Source: JBNKWA01 sp050299555 | GTDB lineage: Bacteria; Pseudomonadota; Alphaproteobacteria; Rhodobacterales; Rhodobacteraceae | Assembly (NCBI GenBank): GCA_050299555.1 | Contig: JBNKWA010000030.1 | Span: forward strand, 7,821 to 71,820 | Reading direction: 5' to 3' | DNA length: 64,000 nt | In this document: positions 1-8,094 of the stretch, piece after piece | How positions within the stretch are numbered: position 1 is the first letter of the stretch | Layout of the letters: each line of letters opens with the position of its first letter | The notes under the pieces: generated by a model | What the model saw: only the letters and a program-made list of their open reading frames with translations | The model's database searches: none | Told to the model about the DNA's origin: nothing | Program-made: the position numbers and the translations under genes

Positions 1-639
1 GAGCTCTATCTGGGGTCGCTCGCGGCGATCGGGATCGATGCGGCGATGCACGACATCCGTTTCGTCGAGGACGACTGGGAAAGCCCCACTCTGGGTGCCT
101 GGGGCCTCGGCTGGGAGGTCTGGTGCGACGGCATGGAGGTGAGCCAGTTTACCTATTTCCAGCAGGTGGGCGGACATGACTGCCACCCGGTTTCGGGTGA
201 GCTGACCTATGGGCTGGAGCGGCTGGCGATGTATGTGCTGGGCATCGAGCACGTCATGGAGATGCCGTTCAACGACCCGCAGGCTCAGATCCCGCTCAGC
301 TATGGCGACGTCTTCCGCCAGACCGAGGAGGAATACAGCCGCCACAATTTCGATGCCGCCGATACCGAAAAGCTGTTCGGCGATTTCGAACGGGCAGAGA
401 ATGAGTGCCGGCGGCTGCTGGACGAGCTCGCCGAGGACCCGCGCACGGGCAAGCGCATTGTCATGGTGCATCCGGCCTACGACCAGTGCATCAAGGCCAG
501 TCATCTGTTCAACCTGCTCGATGCCCGGGGCGTGATCTCGGTGACCGAGCGCCAGGCCTATATCGGCCGGGTGCGGGCGCTGGCCAAGGCCTGTGCAGAT
601 GCATTCGTGACCACACCGGCGGGCGGGGTGGCGGCATGA
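1..639 (+). CDS. glyQ: glycyl-tRNA synthetase alpha subunit (5' truncated by window edge)
   Basis: This is the catalytic alpha subunit of the heterotetrameric bacterial glycyl-tRNA synthetase, which activates glycine with ATP and charges tRNA-Gly in the cytoplasm. The frame is open from base 1 (ELYLGSLAAIGI...), so the start lies outside the window. About 212 residues are visible, and the family is usually near 290-310. The class II core is clear in the stretch with FVEDDWESPTLGAWGLGWEV, the segment FTYFQQVGG and YGLERLAMY. The stop TGA (637-639) overlaps the ATG of the next gene (ATGA), so glyQ is translationally coupled to the small gene and then to glyS. Identification is secure; only the N-terminus is missing. 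Confidence 0.97.
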   Translation, partial: ELYLGSLAAIGIDAAMHDIRFVEDDWESPTLGAWGLGWEVWCDGMEVSQFTYFQQVGGHDCHPVSGELTYGLERLAMYVLGIEHVMEMPFNDPQAQIPLSYGDVFRQTEEEYSRHNFDAADTEKLFGDFERAENECRRLLDELAEDPRTGKRIVMVHPAYDQCIKASHLFNLLDARGVISVTERQAYIGRVRALAKACADAFVTTPAGGVAA

Positions 640-1094
640 CCGGCCGCATCGTCATCGTCGCACTTCTGGCCTTCACCGCCGTCTTTGCCGCGGCGCTTTG
701 GTGGTTCCAGACCCGCGCCTATTACGAGAGGATCGCTGGCCTGCCGTCGGTCATGGTGCAGGGGCAGGCGATTGCGGTCGAGGACTACGACGGCATCGAC
801 GCCGCGACCTCACCCTTGAAGATGCGGGCCTGCCTGCGGCTCGACCCGGGCGCGCTGGCGGACGTACCGGTTGCCACGGATGCGACGCCGCTGACCCCGC
901 CGGGCTGGTTCGACTGCTTCGATGTGGGTCGGCTGACCGGCGATCTCGCCGCCGGCCGCGCCACGGCCTATGTCGCCGCCGACGAGACGCCGGAGGGCGC
1001 GGTAGATTACGCCATCATCCGCTATCTTGCGGTCTATCCCGATGGCCGCGCCTTCATGTGGCGCCAGATGAACGACGCAGCCGGGACCTCGTAA
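636..1094 (+). CDS. DUF6446-like small membrane-anchored protein between glyQ and glyS
   Basis: This 152-residue protein has one N-terminal hydrophobic segment (about residues 4-23, IVIVALLAFTAVFAAALWWF) followed by a soluble, presumably periplasmic domain. That predicts a signal-anchored inner-membrane protein. The start ATG overlaps the glyQ stop, and its own stop TAA is directly followed by the glyS ATG with no gap, so it is embedded in the glyQ-glyS operon. From memory a small DUF6446-type protein occupies this position in Rhodobacterales. No function is known and nothing in the sequence suggests a link to aminoacylation. Two cysteines (in ACLRL and FDCFD) could form a periplasmic disulfide. 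The reading frame is certain, the family assignment is from memory, and the role is unknown. Confidence 0.85.
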   Translation: MTGRIVIVALLAFTAVFAAALWWFQTRAYYERIAGLPSVMVQGQAIAVEDYDGIDAATSPLKMRACLRLDPGALADVPVATDATPLTPPGWFDCFDVGRLTGDLAAGRATAYVAADETPEGAVDYAIIRYLAVYPDGRAFMWRQMNDAAGTS

Positions 1095-3299
1095 ATGCCT
1101 GACCTTTTGATCGAGCTGATGTCCGAGGAGATCCCTGCCCGGATGCAGGCCCAGGCGGCCGAGGACCTGAAGCGGCTGGTTACCAGCGGGCTGGTGGAGG
1201 CAGGGCTGACCTATGGCCACGCCGCGGGCTTTGCCACGCCGCGGCGGTTGGCGCTGGCCGTCGAGGGGCTGACCGCGGAGAGCAAGCCGGTTCGCGAAGA
1301 GCGAAAGGGCCCGCGGGTCGATGCGCCGGACAAGGCGATCGACGGGTTCCTGCGTGCCACCGGGTTGTCCCGTGAAGCGCTGGAGGTCAGGAACGACAAG
1401 AAAGGTCAGACCTTTTTTGCCGTGATCGAGAAGCCGGGCCGGCCGGCTGCCACCATCGTCGCCGAGGTGCTGGAAGCGGCAATCCGCAACTTTCCCTGGC
1501 CGAAGTCGATGCGTTGGGGTTCGGGTAGCTTGCGCTGGGTGCGGCCGCTGCAGTCGATCCTGTGCATCCTGACCACCGAGGCGGGGGCCGAAGTGGTTCC
1601 GCTGACTGTTGACGGCATTTCCGCGGGCGATGCCACCGGCGGCCACAGGTTCATGGCGCCGAGACGGTTTTCGGTAACGTCATTTGAGGATTACGCAGCG
1701 CAACTGAAGCGTGCCTTCGTGATACTGGACCCGGCAGAGCGGGCCGAGATCATCCGCCACGACGCCGGGCAGCTTGCCTTCGCGCAAGGTCTGGAACTGG
1801 TCGAGGACGACCGCCTGCTGACCGAGGTGGCCGGGCTGGTTGAATGGCCGGTGGTGCTGATGGGCCGGATCGAGGAGCGCTTCCTCGGGCTGCCGCCGGA
1901 GGTTCTGCAGACCTCGATGCGCGAGCATCAGAAGTTCTTCTCGGTCAGGAACCCAAAGTCGGGGCGGATCGAGGCCTATGTCACCGTCGCTAACCGCGAG
2001 ACAGCGGACAATGGTGCGACGATCCTGAAAGGCAACGGCCGGGTGCTGAACGCCCGGCTTTCGGACGCGGCGTTCTTCTGGGAGAACGACCTCAGGGTGG
2101 CAAGGGCCGGGATGGGCGAATGGCTGGACAAGCTCCAGGATGTCACCTTCCACGCCAAGCTCGGGTCGCAGGCCGAGCGGATCGGGCGGATCGCGGCGCT
2201 GGCCCGTGAGATCGCGCCCATGGTCGGCGCCGACGCGGATGAGGCTGAGCAGGCGGCGAAGGTGGCAAAGGCCGATTTGCGCTCGGAGATGGTGGGCGAG
2301 TTCCCGGAGCTGCAGGGGGTGATGGGCCGCTACTATGCCAAGCAAGCGGGGCTGCCTGACGCTGTCGCCGTGGCGGCGCAGGAGCACTATCAGCCGCTGG
2401 GGCCGTCGGACGCGGTGCCTTCGGCTCCCGTCTCGGTCGCCGTTGCGCTGGCCGACAAGATCGACACTCTGTGCGGCTTCTGGGCCATCGACGAGAAGCC
2501 CACCGGGTCGAAAGACCCCTTTGCACTGCGTCGCGCGGCGCTGGGGGTGATCCGGCTGGTGCTGGAGAAGGGGCTGAGGCTGCATCTGGACCGCCTGTTC
2601 GACACCCAGATACTTCGGCTTCGCTTCGGGGACGAAGGTGTGAACGGCACGCTGCTCGACACGCTCGCCGCTCATGGGTTTCACGCCGAGATGGAAGATA
2701 AGCTGGCAGAGCTTGGGGAAGCGGCGGACGAATGGCTGGCCGCGTTTCGCTCTAGTGATGTCGGCGCGATCAGCGACGACCTGGTGACCTTCTTCCATGA
2801 CCGCCTGAAGGTGCACCTTCGGGCCGAGGGTGTCCGGCACGACGTCATCGACGCCTGCGTGGCCATGCCAAATCGCGATGACCTTGGCCTGGTCGTCAAC
2901 AGAGCCACGGCACTGAACGGGTTCCTCGCGACCGAGGACGGGGCGAACCTGCTGACCGGGTTCAGGCGCGCCAATTCCATCGTCGAGGACGAGGAGAAGA
3001 AGGACGGTGTGGAATACTCGCTCGATCCGGACCCGAAATTTGCCGAATCGGAACCTGAGCGGGCGCTGTTCGCGGCGCTCGATGCCGCCGAGGCCGCCAT
3101 AGGTCCGGCGCTGAAGCGCGAGGATTTCGCCGCCGCCATGACCGCCATGGCCGGGCTGAGGGCGCCGATCGACGCGTTCTTCGACCATGTCACGGTGAAT
3201 ACCGACAACCAGATCATCCGCCGCAACCGACTGTGCCTGCTGCACCGCATTCGCGCCGTGATGGGGCGGGTGGCTCAGTTCGAGGCCATCGAAGGCTGA
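1095..3299 (+). CDS. glyS: glycyl-tRNA synthetase beta subunit
   Basis: This 734-residue protein is the beta subunit that binds and recognises tRNA-Gly in the alpha2-beta2 enzyme. The N-terminus MPDLLIELMSEEIPARMQ is diagnostic. The segment REHQKFFSVRN and the HD-like region around SEMVGEFPELQGVMGRYYA are also typical of GlyS, and the C-terminal part carries the anticodon-binding region (DNQIIRRNRLCLLHRI). The length is slightly above the usual ~690, as in other Rhodobacterales. It starts on the base after the preceding stop, so it depends on readthrough of ribosomes from the upstream gene. A 37-bp gap follows before the next annotated frame. Confidence 0.97.
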   Translation: MPDLLIELMSEEIPARMQAQAAEDLKRLVTSGLVEAGLTYGHAAGFATPRRLALAVEGLTAESKPVREERKGPRVDAPDKAIDGFLRATGLSREALEVRNDKKGQTFFAVIEKPGRPAATIVAEVLEAAIRNFPWPKSMRWGSGSLRWVRPLQSILCILTTEAGAEVVPLTVDGISAGDATGGHRFMAPRRFSVTSFEDYAAQLKRAFVILDPAERAEIIRHDAGQLAFAQGLELVEDDRLLTEVAGLVEWPVVLMGRIEERFLGLPPEVLQTSMREHQKFFSVRNPKSGRIEAYVTVANRETADNGATILKGNGRVLNARLSDAAFFWENDLRVARAGMGEWLDKLQDVTFHAKLGSQAERIGRIAALAREIAPMVGADADEAEQAAKVAKADLRSEMVGEFPELQGVMGRYYAKQAGLPDAVAVAAQEHYQPLGPSDAVPSAPVSVAVALADKIDTLCGFWAIDEKPTGSKDPFALRRAALGVIRLVLEKGLRLHLDRLFDTQILRLRFGDEGVNGTLLDTLAAHGFHAEMEDKLAELGEAADEWLAAFRSSDVGAISDDLVTFFHDRLKVHLRAEGVRHDVIDACVAMPNRDDLGLVVNRATALNGFLATEDGANLLTGFRRANSIVEDEEKKDGVEYSLDPDPKFAESEPERALFAALDAAEAAIGPALKREDFAAAMTAMAGLRAPIDAFFDHVTVNTDNQIIRRNRLCLLHRIRAVMGRVAQFEAIEG

Positions 3300-3336
3300 T
3301 CACTGCCGGCGACCGGGCCTGCCTGCGCTGGCGCAA

Positions 3337-5997
3337 ATGAAGATTCAAATAAGTTTTGATGTAGCCCGAATCGCGTCTATGCTGCACCGCAATGTAAGCG
3401 GGGATAGCCAGGTTTTGTTGGAACGGTCGGGGACAAGGCCGCTGGAAGCCGTCGACACGGCCGAAGGCTTTGGCGCGCGTGCGGCGCGGCTGGGGGCAAT
3501 GCTCCGGCTAGGCCTGGCTGTGCCGCCGGGGCTGGCACTATCCTTTCAGTCGGTGGCCATGCTGGCGCAGACCAAAGCCGCCCCGCCCCTGCCGAAGAAG
3601 TTCGCGCCCGTCATGGCGCTCAGGTCGTCGCCCGGCCACCAGTCCTGGGGCGGCCCGCCGGCCGTCCTGAACATCGGCATCACCGAGGCAACGCTGCCGT
3701 GGCTGAGCAAGCGGGTCGGCAGCGAGGCGGCGCTCAGGCTGTACCGGCGCTTCATCCAAACCTATGCGGTGCGGGTCGAAGGGCTGGACCCCGGCGATTT
3801 CGAGAACCTGCGCTACGAGGCCGGACGCGTCGGCAACGACACCTCGGCGATGCGAACGGCTGTGGACCAGAGCCTGGCGTTCTTCGCCGAGGAGACCGGG
3901 AACCCGTTCCCGCAGGATGTCACGGTCCAGCTTGCCCGCTGCATCCACGCCATGGCCGGCACCTGGGAGTCGGCCACCGCACGCATCCTGCGTGAGGCAC
4001 GGGGCGCGCCGGCCGATGCCGGGCTTGGCCTGATCGTGCAGGAAATGCGCTTTGGTCTGGGGCCCAAGGATTCGGGCGCTGGAGTGGTGCAGTTCGTGGA
4101 TGAGGCAGCCGGGTCGCCGACCGTGACCGGGCGTTGGCTGCCGCAGGCACAGGGTCAGGACGCGCTGGCCGGCTCGCGCAGCCCGCATTTTGCCGGCTCG
4201 GCCGAGCGGATGGCGGCGGGACAGGTCAATTTGTCGCTTGAGGAAGCGCTACCCGAGGCGCTGCAGACGCTGTCCGCGGCTGCCAAGGCGCTGGGAGCGG
4301 CTCATGGCGACGAGATGCGACTGGTTTACACCATCGAGCGCGGGCAGGTCAGTCTGATCGATGCGCTCCCGGCCAAGCGCTCGGCCCGGGCCTCGATCCG
4401 GATTGCCGTGGACCTGGCCGAGGCAGGTGTGATCGGCCGGGAGGACGCGCTTTTGCGGGTCGATCCAACGGCGCTGACCGAGGTGCTGCACCCGCAGGTC
4501 GATCCCCATGCGATGCGCGACGAGATTGGCACCGGCCTTGCCGCCAGCCCCGGCGCTGCTACCGGCCGCATCGCGTTGTCGGCGACCGAGGCCATGGCGC
4601 TTGCGGCGCAGGGCGAGGCGGCGATCCTCGTCCGCCCCGAGACCAGCCCGGACGATATCCGCGGCATGCACGCGGCCAAGGGCGTCCTGACCATGCGTGG
4701 GGGCATGACCAGCCACGCGGCGGTGATCGCCCGCGGACTGGGGTTGCCGTGCATCGTCGGGGCGACGGACCTGACCCTTGACGTGAAGGCCCGCTGCCTG
4801 CGTGCCAGGGACGGCCGGTCGTTCTCGGCGGGCGAGGTGATCACCGTCGACGGCAGCGGCGGCCAGGTGCTGCGGGGCGCGCCGCGGACCATTGCGCCGG
4901 AATTTTCGGGCGCGGTCCGGCGGCTGATGGACTGGGCCGACGCCACCCGCACCATTGGCGTTCGGGCCAATGCTGACGGGCCCGCCGAGGCAACCCTGTC
5001 GCGACAGTTCAAGGTGGACGGGATAGGCCTGTGCCGGACCGAGCACATGTTCTTTGCCGACGACCGCATAACCGTGATGCGCGAGATGATCTTTGCCGCC
5101 GATGGCGAGCAGCGGCGCCGGGCGCTCGACCGGCTGCAGCCGATGCAGCGCGGCGATTTCGAGGCGCTATTCCGGATCATGGCCGGGCTGCCGGTGACGA
5201 TCCGACTGCTTGACCCGCCGCTGCACGAATTCCTGCCATCGTCCGACGAGGAGACGGCGACGCTGGCCGAGGCCATGGGCCTGCCAGACGACGAGGTGCG
5301 GGCCATGACCCGCGCCATGAGCGAGTTCAATCCGATGCTGGGAATGCGCGGCGTCCGTGTAGGCGTGACGGTGCCGGAGATCTACGACATGCAGGCGCGT
5401 GCGATCTTCGAGGCCGCCGTTGCAGTGGCCGTGGAAGGTGGCCAGCCGGTGACGCCGGAGATCATGATCCCGCTGGTATCGGCCAATCGCGAGGTGGAGT
5501 TGGTCAAGGCGCGCGTGGACCGCATCGCAAGCGAGGTCAAGGCCGAGACAGGCATCGACTTTGCCTATCGCATCGGCGTGATGATCGAGACGCCGCGCGG
5601 TGCCCTGAGAGCCGGTGACATTGCCAGGTCGAGCGCCTTTCTCAGCTTTGGAACCAACGACCTTACCCAGATGACCTATGGGCTCAGCCGCGACGACTCG
5701 GGCCGGTTCATGCGCGAGTACGTTCGGCTGGGAGTGTTTGCCGAAGACCCGTTCCATTCACTGGACCTGGAAGGCGTGGGCGAACTGCTGCTGATGGCCG
5801 CCAATCGGGCGCGGGCTGCCAATCCGGATATCGTGCTCGGTCTGTGTGGAGAGCATGGTGGCGACCCGGCCTCGATCCGGTTCTGCCGGGTGGCGGGGTT
5901 CTCCTATGTCTCCTGCTCTCCCTATCGGGTGCCGGTGGCGCGCCTGGCCGCTGCGCAGGCCTCGATTCTGGCGGTGCGACGCAACGGAGCGCACTGA
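3337..5997 (+). CDS. ppdK: pyruvate phosphate dikinase-like PEP-utilising enzyme
   Basis: PPDK interconverts pyruvate, ATP and Pi with PEP, AMP and PPi. Three domains can be read in order. An ATP-grasp region (about residues 40-370) has ALRSSPGH and a short equivalent of the dikinase core. The phosphohistidine domain has GGMTSHAAVIARGLGLPCIVG-type sequence with the catalytic His at about 460. The C-terminal PEP/pyruvate barrel has IGLCRTEHMFF, RLLDPPLHEFLP, NPMLGMRGVR and CGEHGG with the catalytic Cys at about 837. The ATP-grasp part is unusual: the usual GGKGA lysine motif reads FGARA, and the acidic GEFL position reads GRWL. ATP use may therefore be altered. The ATG start at 3337 is doubtful: a good promoter (3356-3383) lies inside the N-terminus, and TTG codons at 3415 or 3418 preceded by GGGGA are alternatives. 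Confidence 0.85.
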   Translation: MKIQISFDVARIASMLHRNVSGDSQVLLERSGTRPLEAVDTAEGFGARAARLGAMLRLGLAVPPGLALSFQSVAMLAQTKAAPPLPKKFAPVMALRSSPGHQSWGGPPAVLNIGITEATLPWLSKRVGSEAALRLYRRFIQTYAVRVEGLDPGDFENLRYEAGRVGNDTSAMRTAVDQSLAFFAEETGNPFPQDVTVQLARCIHAMAGTWESATARILREARGAPADAGLGLIVQEMRFGLGPKDSGAGVVQFVDEAAGSPTVTGRWLPQAQGQDALAGSRSPHFAGSAERMAAGQVNLSLEEALPEALQTLSAAAKALGAAHGDEMRLVYTIERGQVSLIDALPAKRSARASIRIAVDLAEAGVIGREDALLRVDPTALTEVLHPQVDPHAMRDEIGTGLAASPGAATGRIALSATEAMALAAQGEAAILVRPETSPDDIRGMHAAKGVLTMRGGMTSHAAVIARGLGLPCIVGATDLTLDVKARCLRARDGRSFSAGEVITVDGSGGQVLRGAPRTIAPEFSGAVRRLMDWADATRTIGVRANADGPAEATLSRQFKVDGIGLCRTEHMFFADDRITVMREMIFAADGEQRRRALDRLQPMQRGDFEALFRIMAGLPVTIRLLDPPLHEFLPSSDEETATLAEAMGLPDDEVRAMTRAMSEFNPMLGMRGVRVGVTVPEIYDMQARAIFEAAVAVAVEGGQPVTPEIMIPLVSANREVELVKARVDRIASEVKAETGIDFAYRIGVMIETPRGALRAGDIARSSAFLSFGTNDLTQMTYGLSRDDSGRFMREYVRLGVFAEDPFHSLDLEGVGELLLMAANRARAANPDIVLGLCGEHGGDPASIRFCRVAGFSYVSCSPYRVPVARLAAAQASILAVRRNGAH
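3356..3383 (+). promoter_or_regulatory. predicted sigma70-type promoter at ppdK
   Basis: TTGATG (3356-3361), 16 bases, then TATGCT (3378-3383). The match is good for a GC-rich alphaproteobacterium. It would start transcription near 3390, downstream of the first possible ATG (3337) of the PPDK-like gene, which argues that the translated start is further in. Confidence 0.45.
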
Positions 5998-6328
5998 GGA
6001 GGTTGTCGAGTCGCCGGAAACGCCGGGTGGCTCGGGGCTGCGATTGTGCGCGATCGGCATAAAATGGCCGACTTTGTTGCGCCGCAGCAACAGGCAAGCT
6101 GCGTGAATATGTCACCTCAAATGACTGATTTTTAGTACAAAATTCGCGATGCTTAACGGCGGCTGTCGACCCCCTCGCCAAAAGATCGACGTGCCGGCGA
6201 CTGGACTCATCCACTTCACTTTGTACAAACGCCCGGTTGCTAGATGCGCCCAACCGAAGACCTTTCCGTGGGGGCCCGGTCGCCTGACGGGCTTGGATTG
6301 GTTCCCGGAACCGAAGGGTGTGGGGGAA
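5998..6328. other. intergenic region between ppdK and sleB-like gene
   Basis: There are 331 bases with no convincing gene. The region holds a small hairpin (TGTTGC 6075-6080 and GCAACA 6087-6092) without a T-run, an AT-richer island around 6105-6150, and a 13-bp palindrome GGTTCCCGGAACC (6300-6312) just upstream of the next ribosome binding site. The palindrome could be an operator or chance. No RNA gene was recognised. Confidence 0.5.
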
Positions 6329-7177
6329 ATGTTGAAGTCCTGGAGCATCCGGCCATTGGCCGGTAATCGTCGTTGTCTGGCGCTGGTCGGCGTCGTTCTC
6401 GTGGGCCTGGTCGGTTTCGCGCCGATGACGGGTGGCCACGGTTTCGACAGTGCCGGCCCCACCGACAGCGTCATCGCCGAGCAGATTGCCCAGATGGGGG
6501 CGCTCGAGGACAGCCTGTCGCAGAACTCGGCCCAGTCGGTCGAGGCGGCGCCCGACGATCTGACCACGCCACGCGGCATCCTGGCCGATCTGGTGACCCG
6601 GGGCATGCCGGTGGAGCCGGTGGCCTTTACCAGCCCGGCCCGGACCCATGGCGGCATGGACGCGCTGGCGGCGACCCGGCTTGACGACGCGCGGCTCGAC
6701 GCCGGCTTCGGTGGCGCGCTGCAGGGACTGGACGGGGCGGCGACGCTGAAGGCGGTCGATCTCGGCCGCAATGAAGAATGGCGCTGCCTGACCGAAGCGC
6801 TGTATTTCGAAGCCCGCGGCGAGACCATGACCGGGCAGATGGCGGTCGCCGAGGTGATCCTGAACCGGGTCGACAGCAAGCGCTATCCGGGCACGGTCTG
6901 CGCGGTGACGGCGCAAGGCTCGGAGCGGCGCAATGCCTGCCAGTTCTCGTACATGTGCGACGGCAAGCCCGAGGACATGGATGACGCGCGCGCCATGCGG
7001 CGGGTGGCGGCGGTGGCCCGGGTGATGCTCGATGGCCGCGAGCGGACCCTGACCGGCGGGGCCACGCACTACCACACCGATGCGGTGCATCCGGGCTGGG
7101 CCTCGCGGCTGACCCGCACCAACCGGATCGGCTATCACATCTTCTATCGGCGGCCGCAGAAACTGGCCAGCAACTAG
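6329..7177 (+). CDS. SleB/CwlJ-type cell wall hydrolase
   Basis: This 282-residue protein has an N-terminal membrane or signal segment (about residues 19-36, ALVGVVLVGLVGFAPM). A variable linker follows, and then a C-terminal Hydrolase_2 (SleB) domain from about residue 150. The domain is recognised by EALYFEARGE, VAEVILNRVDSKRYPGTVCAV, CQFSYMCDG and the end segment HTDAVHPGWA. The glutamate in EARGE is the expected catalytic residue. The family cleaves peptidoglycan, and in alphaproteobacteria such proteins act in wall remodelling rather than spore germination. The ATG at 6329 is preferred over upstream codons because it follows GGGGGAA and gives a normal signal-anchor N-terminus. It stands alone, with gene-free regions on both sides. 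Confidence 0.88.
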   Translation: MLKSWSIRPLAGNRRCLALVGVVLVGLVGFAPMTGGHGFDSAGPTDSVIAEQIAQMGALEDSLSQNSAQSVEAAPDDLTTPRGILADLVTRGMPVEPVAFTSPARTHGGMDALAATRLDDARLDAGFGGALQGLDGAATLKAVDLGRNEEWRCLTEALYFEARGETMTGQMAVAEVILNRVDSKRYPGTVCAVTAQGSERRNACQFSYMCDGKPEDMDDARAMRRVAAVARVMLDGRERTLTGGATHYHTDAVHPGWASRLTRTNRIGYHIFYRRPQKLASN

Positions 7178-7202
7178 CCCCGCCTTCGGTCCCGCGAGGG
7201 AG

Positions 7203-7440
7203 CGTCCCCATGGGGACGGGGGGGCAAGGTGCTGGAATTCAACGGAATCCCGTGGGGACGGTTTGGGGACGCTGCTTGATCGGCCCCGGGGCACCATTGG
7301 GGCGCTCGGGAAGCGTCCCCATGGGGACGGGGGATCAAGGCATTGGAATTCAACGGAATCCCGTGGGGACGGTCTGGGGACGCTGCTTGATCGGCCCCGG
7401 GGCACCATTGGGGCCCCGAGGGACCGTCCCCATGGGGACG
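7203..7440. repeat. 111-bp tandem repeat with 16-bp palindromes (2.1 copies)
   Basis: Two nearly identical 111-bp units start at about 7202 and 7313, and a third partial copy starts at 7424. Each begins with the perfect palindrome CGTCCCCATGGGGACG (7203-7218, 7314-7329, 7425-7440). Each full unit also carries two direct GGGGAC motifs 11 bp apart (7254/7265 and 7365/7376). Two further GGGGAC motifs, 10 bp apart, follow at 7487 and 7497. The period is a multiple of three, so several frames stay open through it, but the deduced peptides are low-complexity and resemble no protein known to me. The spacing near one helical turn suggests protein binding sites; this is inference. Confidence 0.85.
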
Positions 7441-8094
7441 GGTTGTCAAGTGACTGATATAATTGAATAAAAGTGTTAACGTTGGTGGGGACGCGTGGGG
7501 ACATGAGCCGCGGACGGCCTAACGGCACGTTTGTGAGGGCGAATGCAGCCTGCAGGTTGGCGCGAAATCAGGCGAGAGGCCCTTGTGGCGGCGCCCCTTG
7601 TCGCGCCCCAGTTTCTGCTGCCGCGCGCCTTCATTGTTCTATGACAATAGGCGGCGTGAAGTCGTCGGTGCCCGGCGGGGTCGGACGACTGACGAGACCC
7701 CTCCAAGCGCACCATCGTCTCCTGATGCGGCCGGGCGAAAAGAAGATAGCGCCCTGGGGGCGCGGATCAAGACGGGGCCGGGGGCGGCATTCCCGGGCCG
7801 GACGGCAGCACCATGACCGTGCGGAGCTTCTGGACGAGCTCGATGACGAAGGAGCACCTCAACGAGGAGAGCCGCCGACGAAACCCACCGCCCTATCGAG
7901 GCGGTAACCCCTGCGATGGTTCCCGTTAGAGTGAAACGGCTCCGGCCTCCCGTTCAGGTATCCCGAGACCTGCACGAGGCCCGGACTTCGCACGTCGACA
8001 TCGAGGAACCTGTCCTGGTACGCCGCTGGCAGTCCGTTCACGCGTCGACCGAGGCCCCGGGACTTCGCGGCACTTGCGGCCCGAGCCGCCCCGG
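7441..8094. other. gene-poor intergenic stretch before nadB
   Basis: No convincing protein or RNA gene is seen here. There is an AT-rich patch (7451-7482), a GCGCCC/GGGCGC hairpin (7750-7764), a 38-codon plus-strand frame (7813-7929) without a ribosome binding site, and a 60-codon minus-strand frame (7859-8041) starting at GTG. The last two are non-repetitive in composition but match nothing I recognise. Both could be gene remnants. Confidence 0.5.
7455..7463 (+). promoter_or_regulatory. possible extended -10 element (TGATATAAT)
   Basis: A perfect TATAAT (7458-7463) preceded by TG lies in an AT-rich patch directly after the last palindrome of the 111-bp repeat. There is no good -35: the repeat end GGGACG sits 17 bases upstream. 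It would fire rightward into a region with no clear gene. A promoter is plausible but unproven. Confidence 0.3.

Noticed and set aside
6300..6312. GGTTCCCGGAACC palindrome as an operator for the SleB-type hydrolase
   Set aside because: Short GC-rich palindromes are frequent here. There is one copy only, and it overlaps the leader close to the ribosome binding site; kept as a note in the intergenic entry.
7203..7440. CRISPR array
   Set aside because: The 111-bp units are directly adjacent, have no unique spacers and no cas genes nearby.
7174..7470. Proteins of 86-91 residues across the 111-bp repeat on either strand
   Set aside because: They stay open only because the period is a multiple of three. 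Composition is low complexity and ribosome binding sites are missing.
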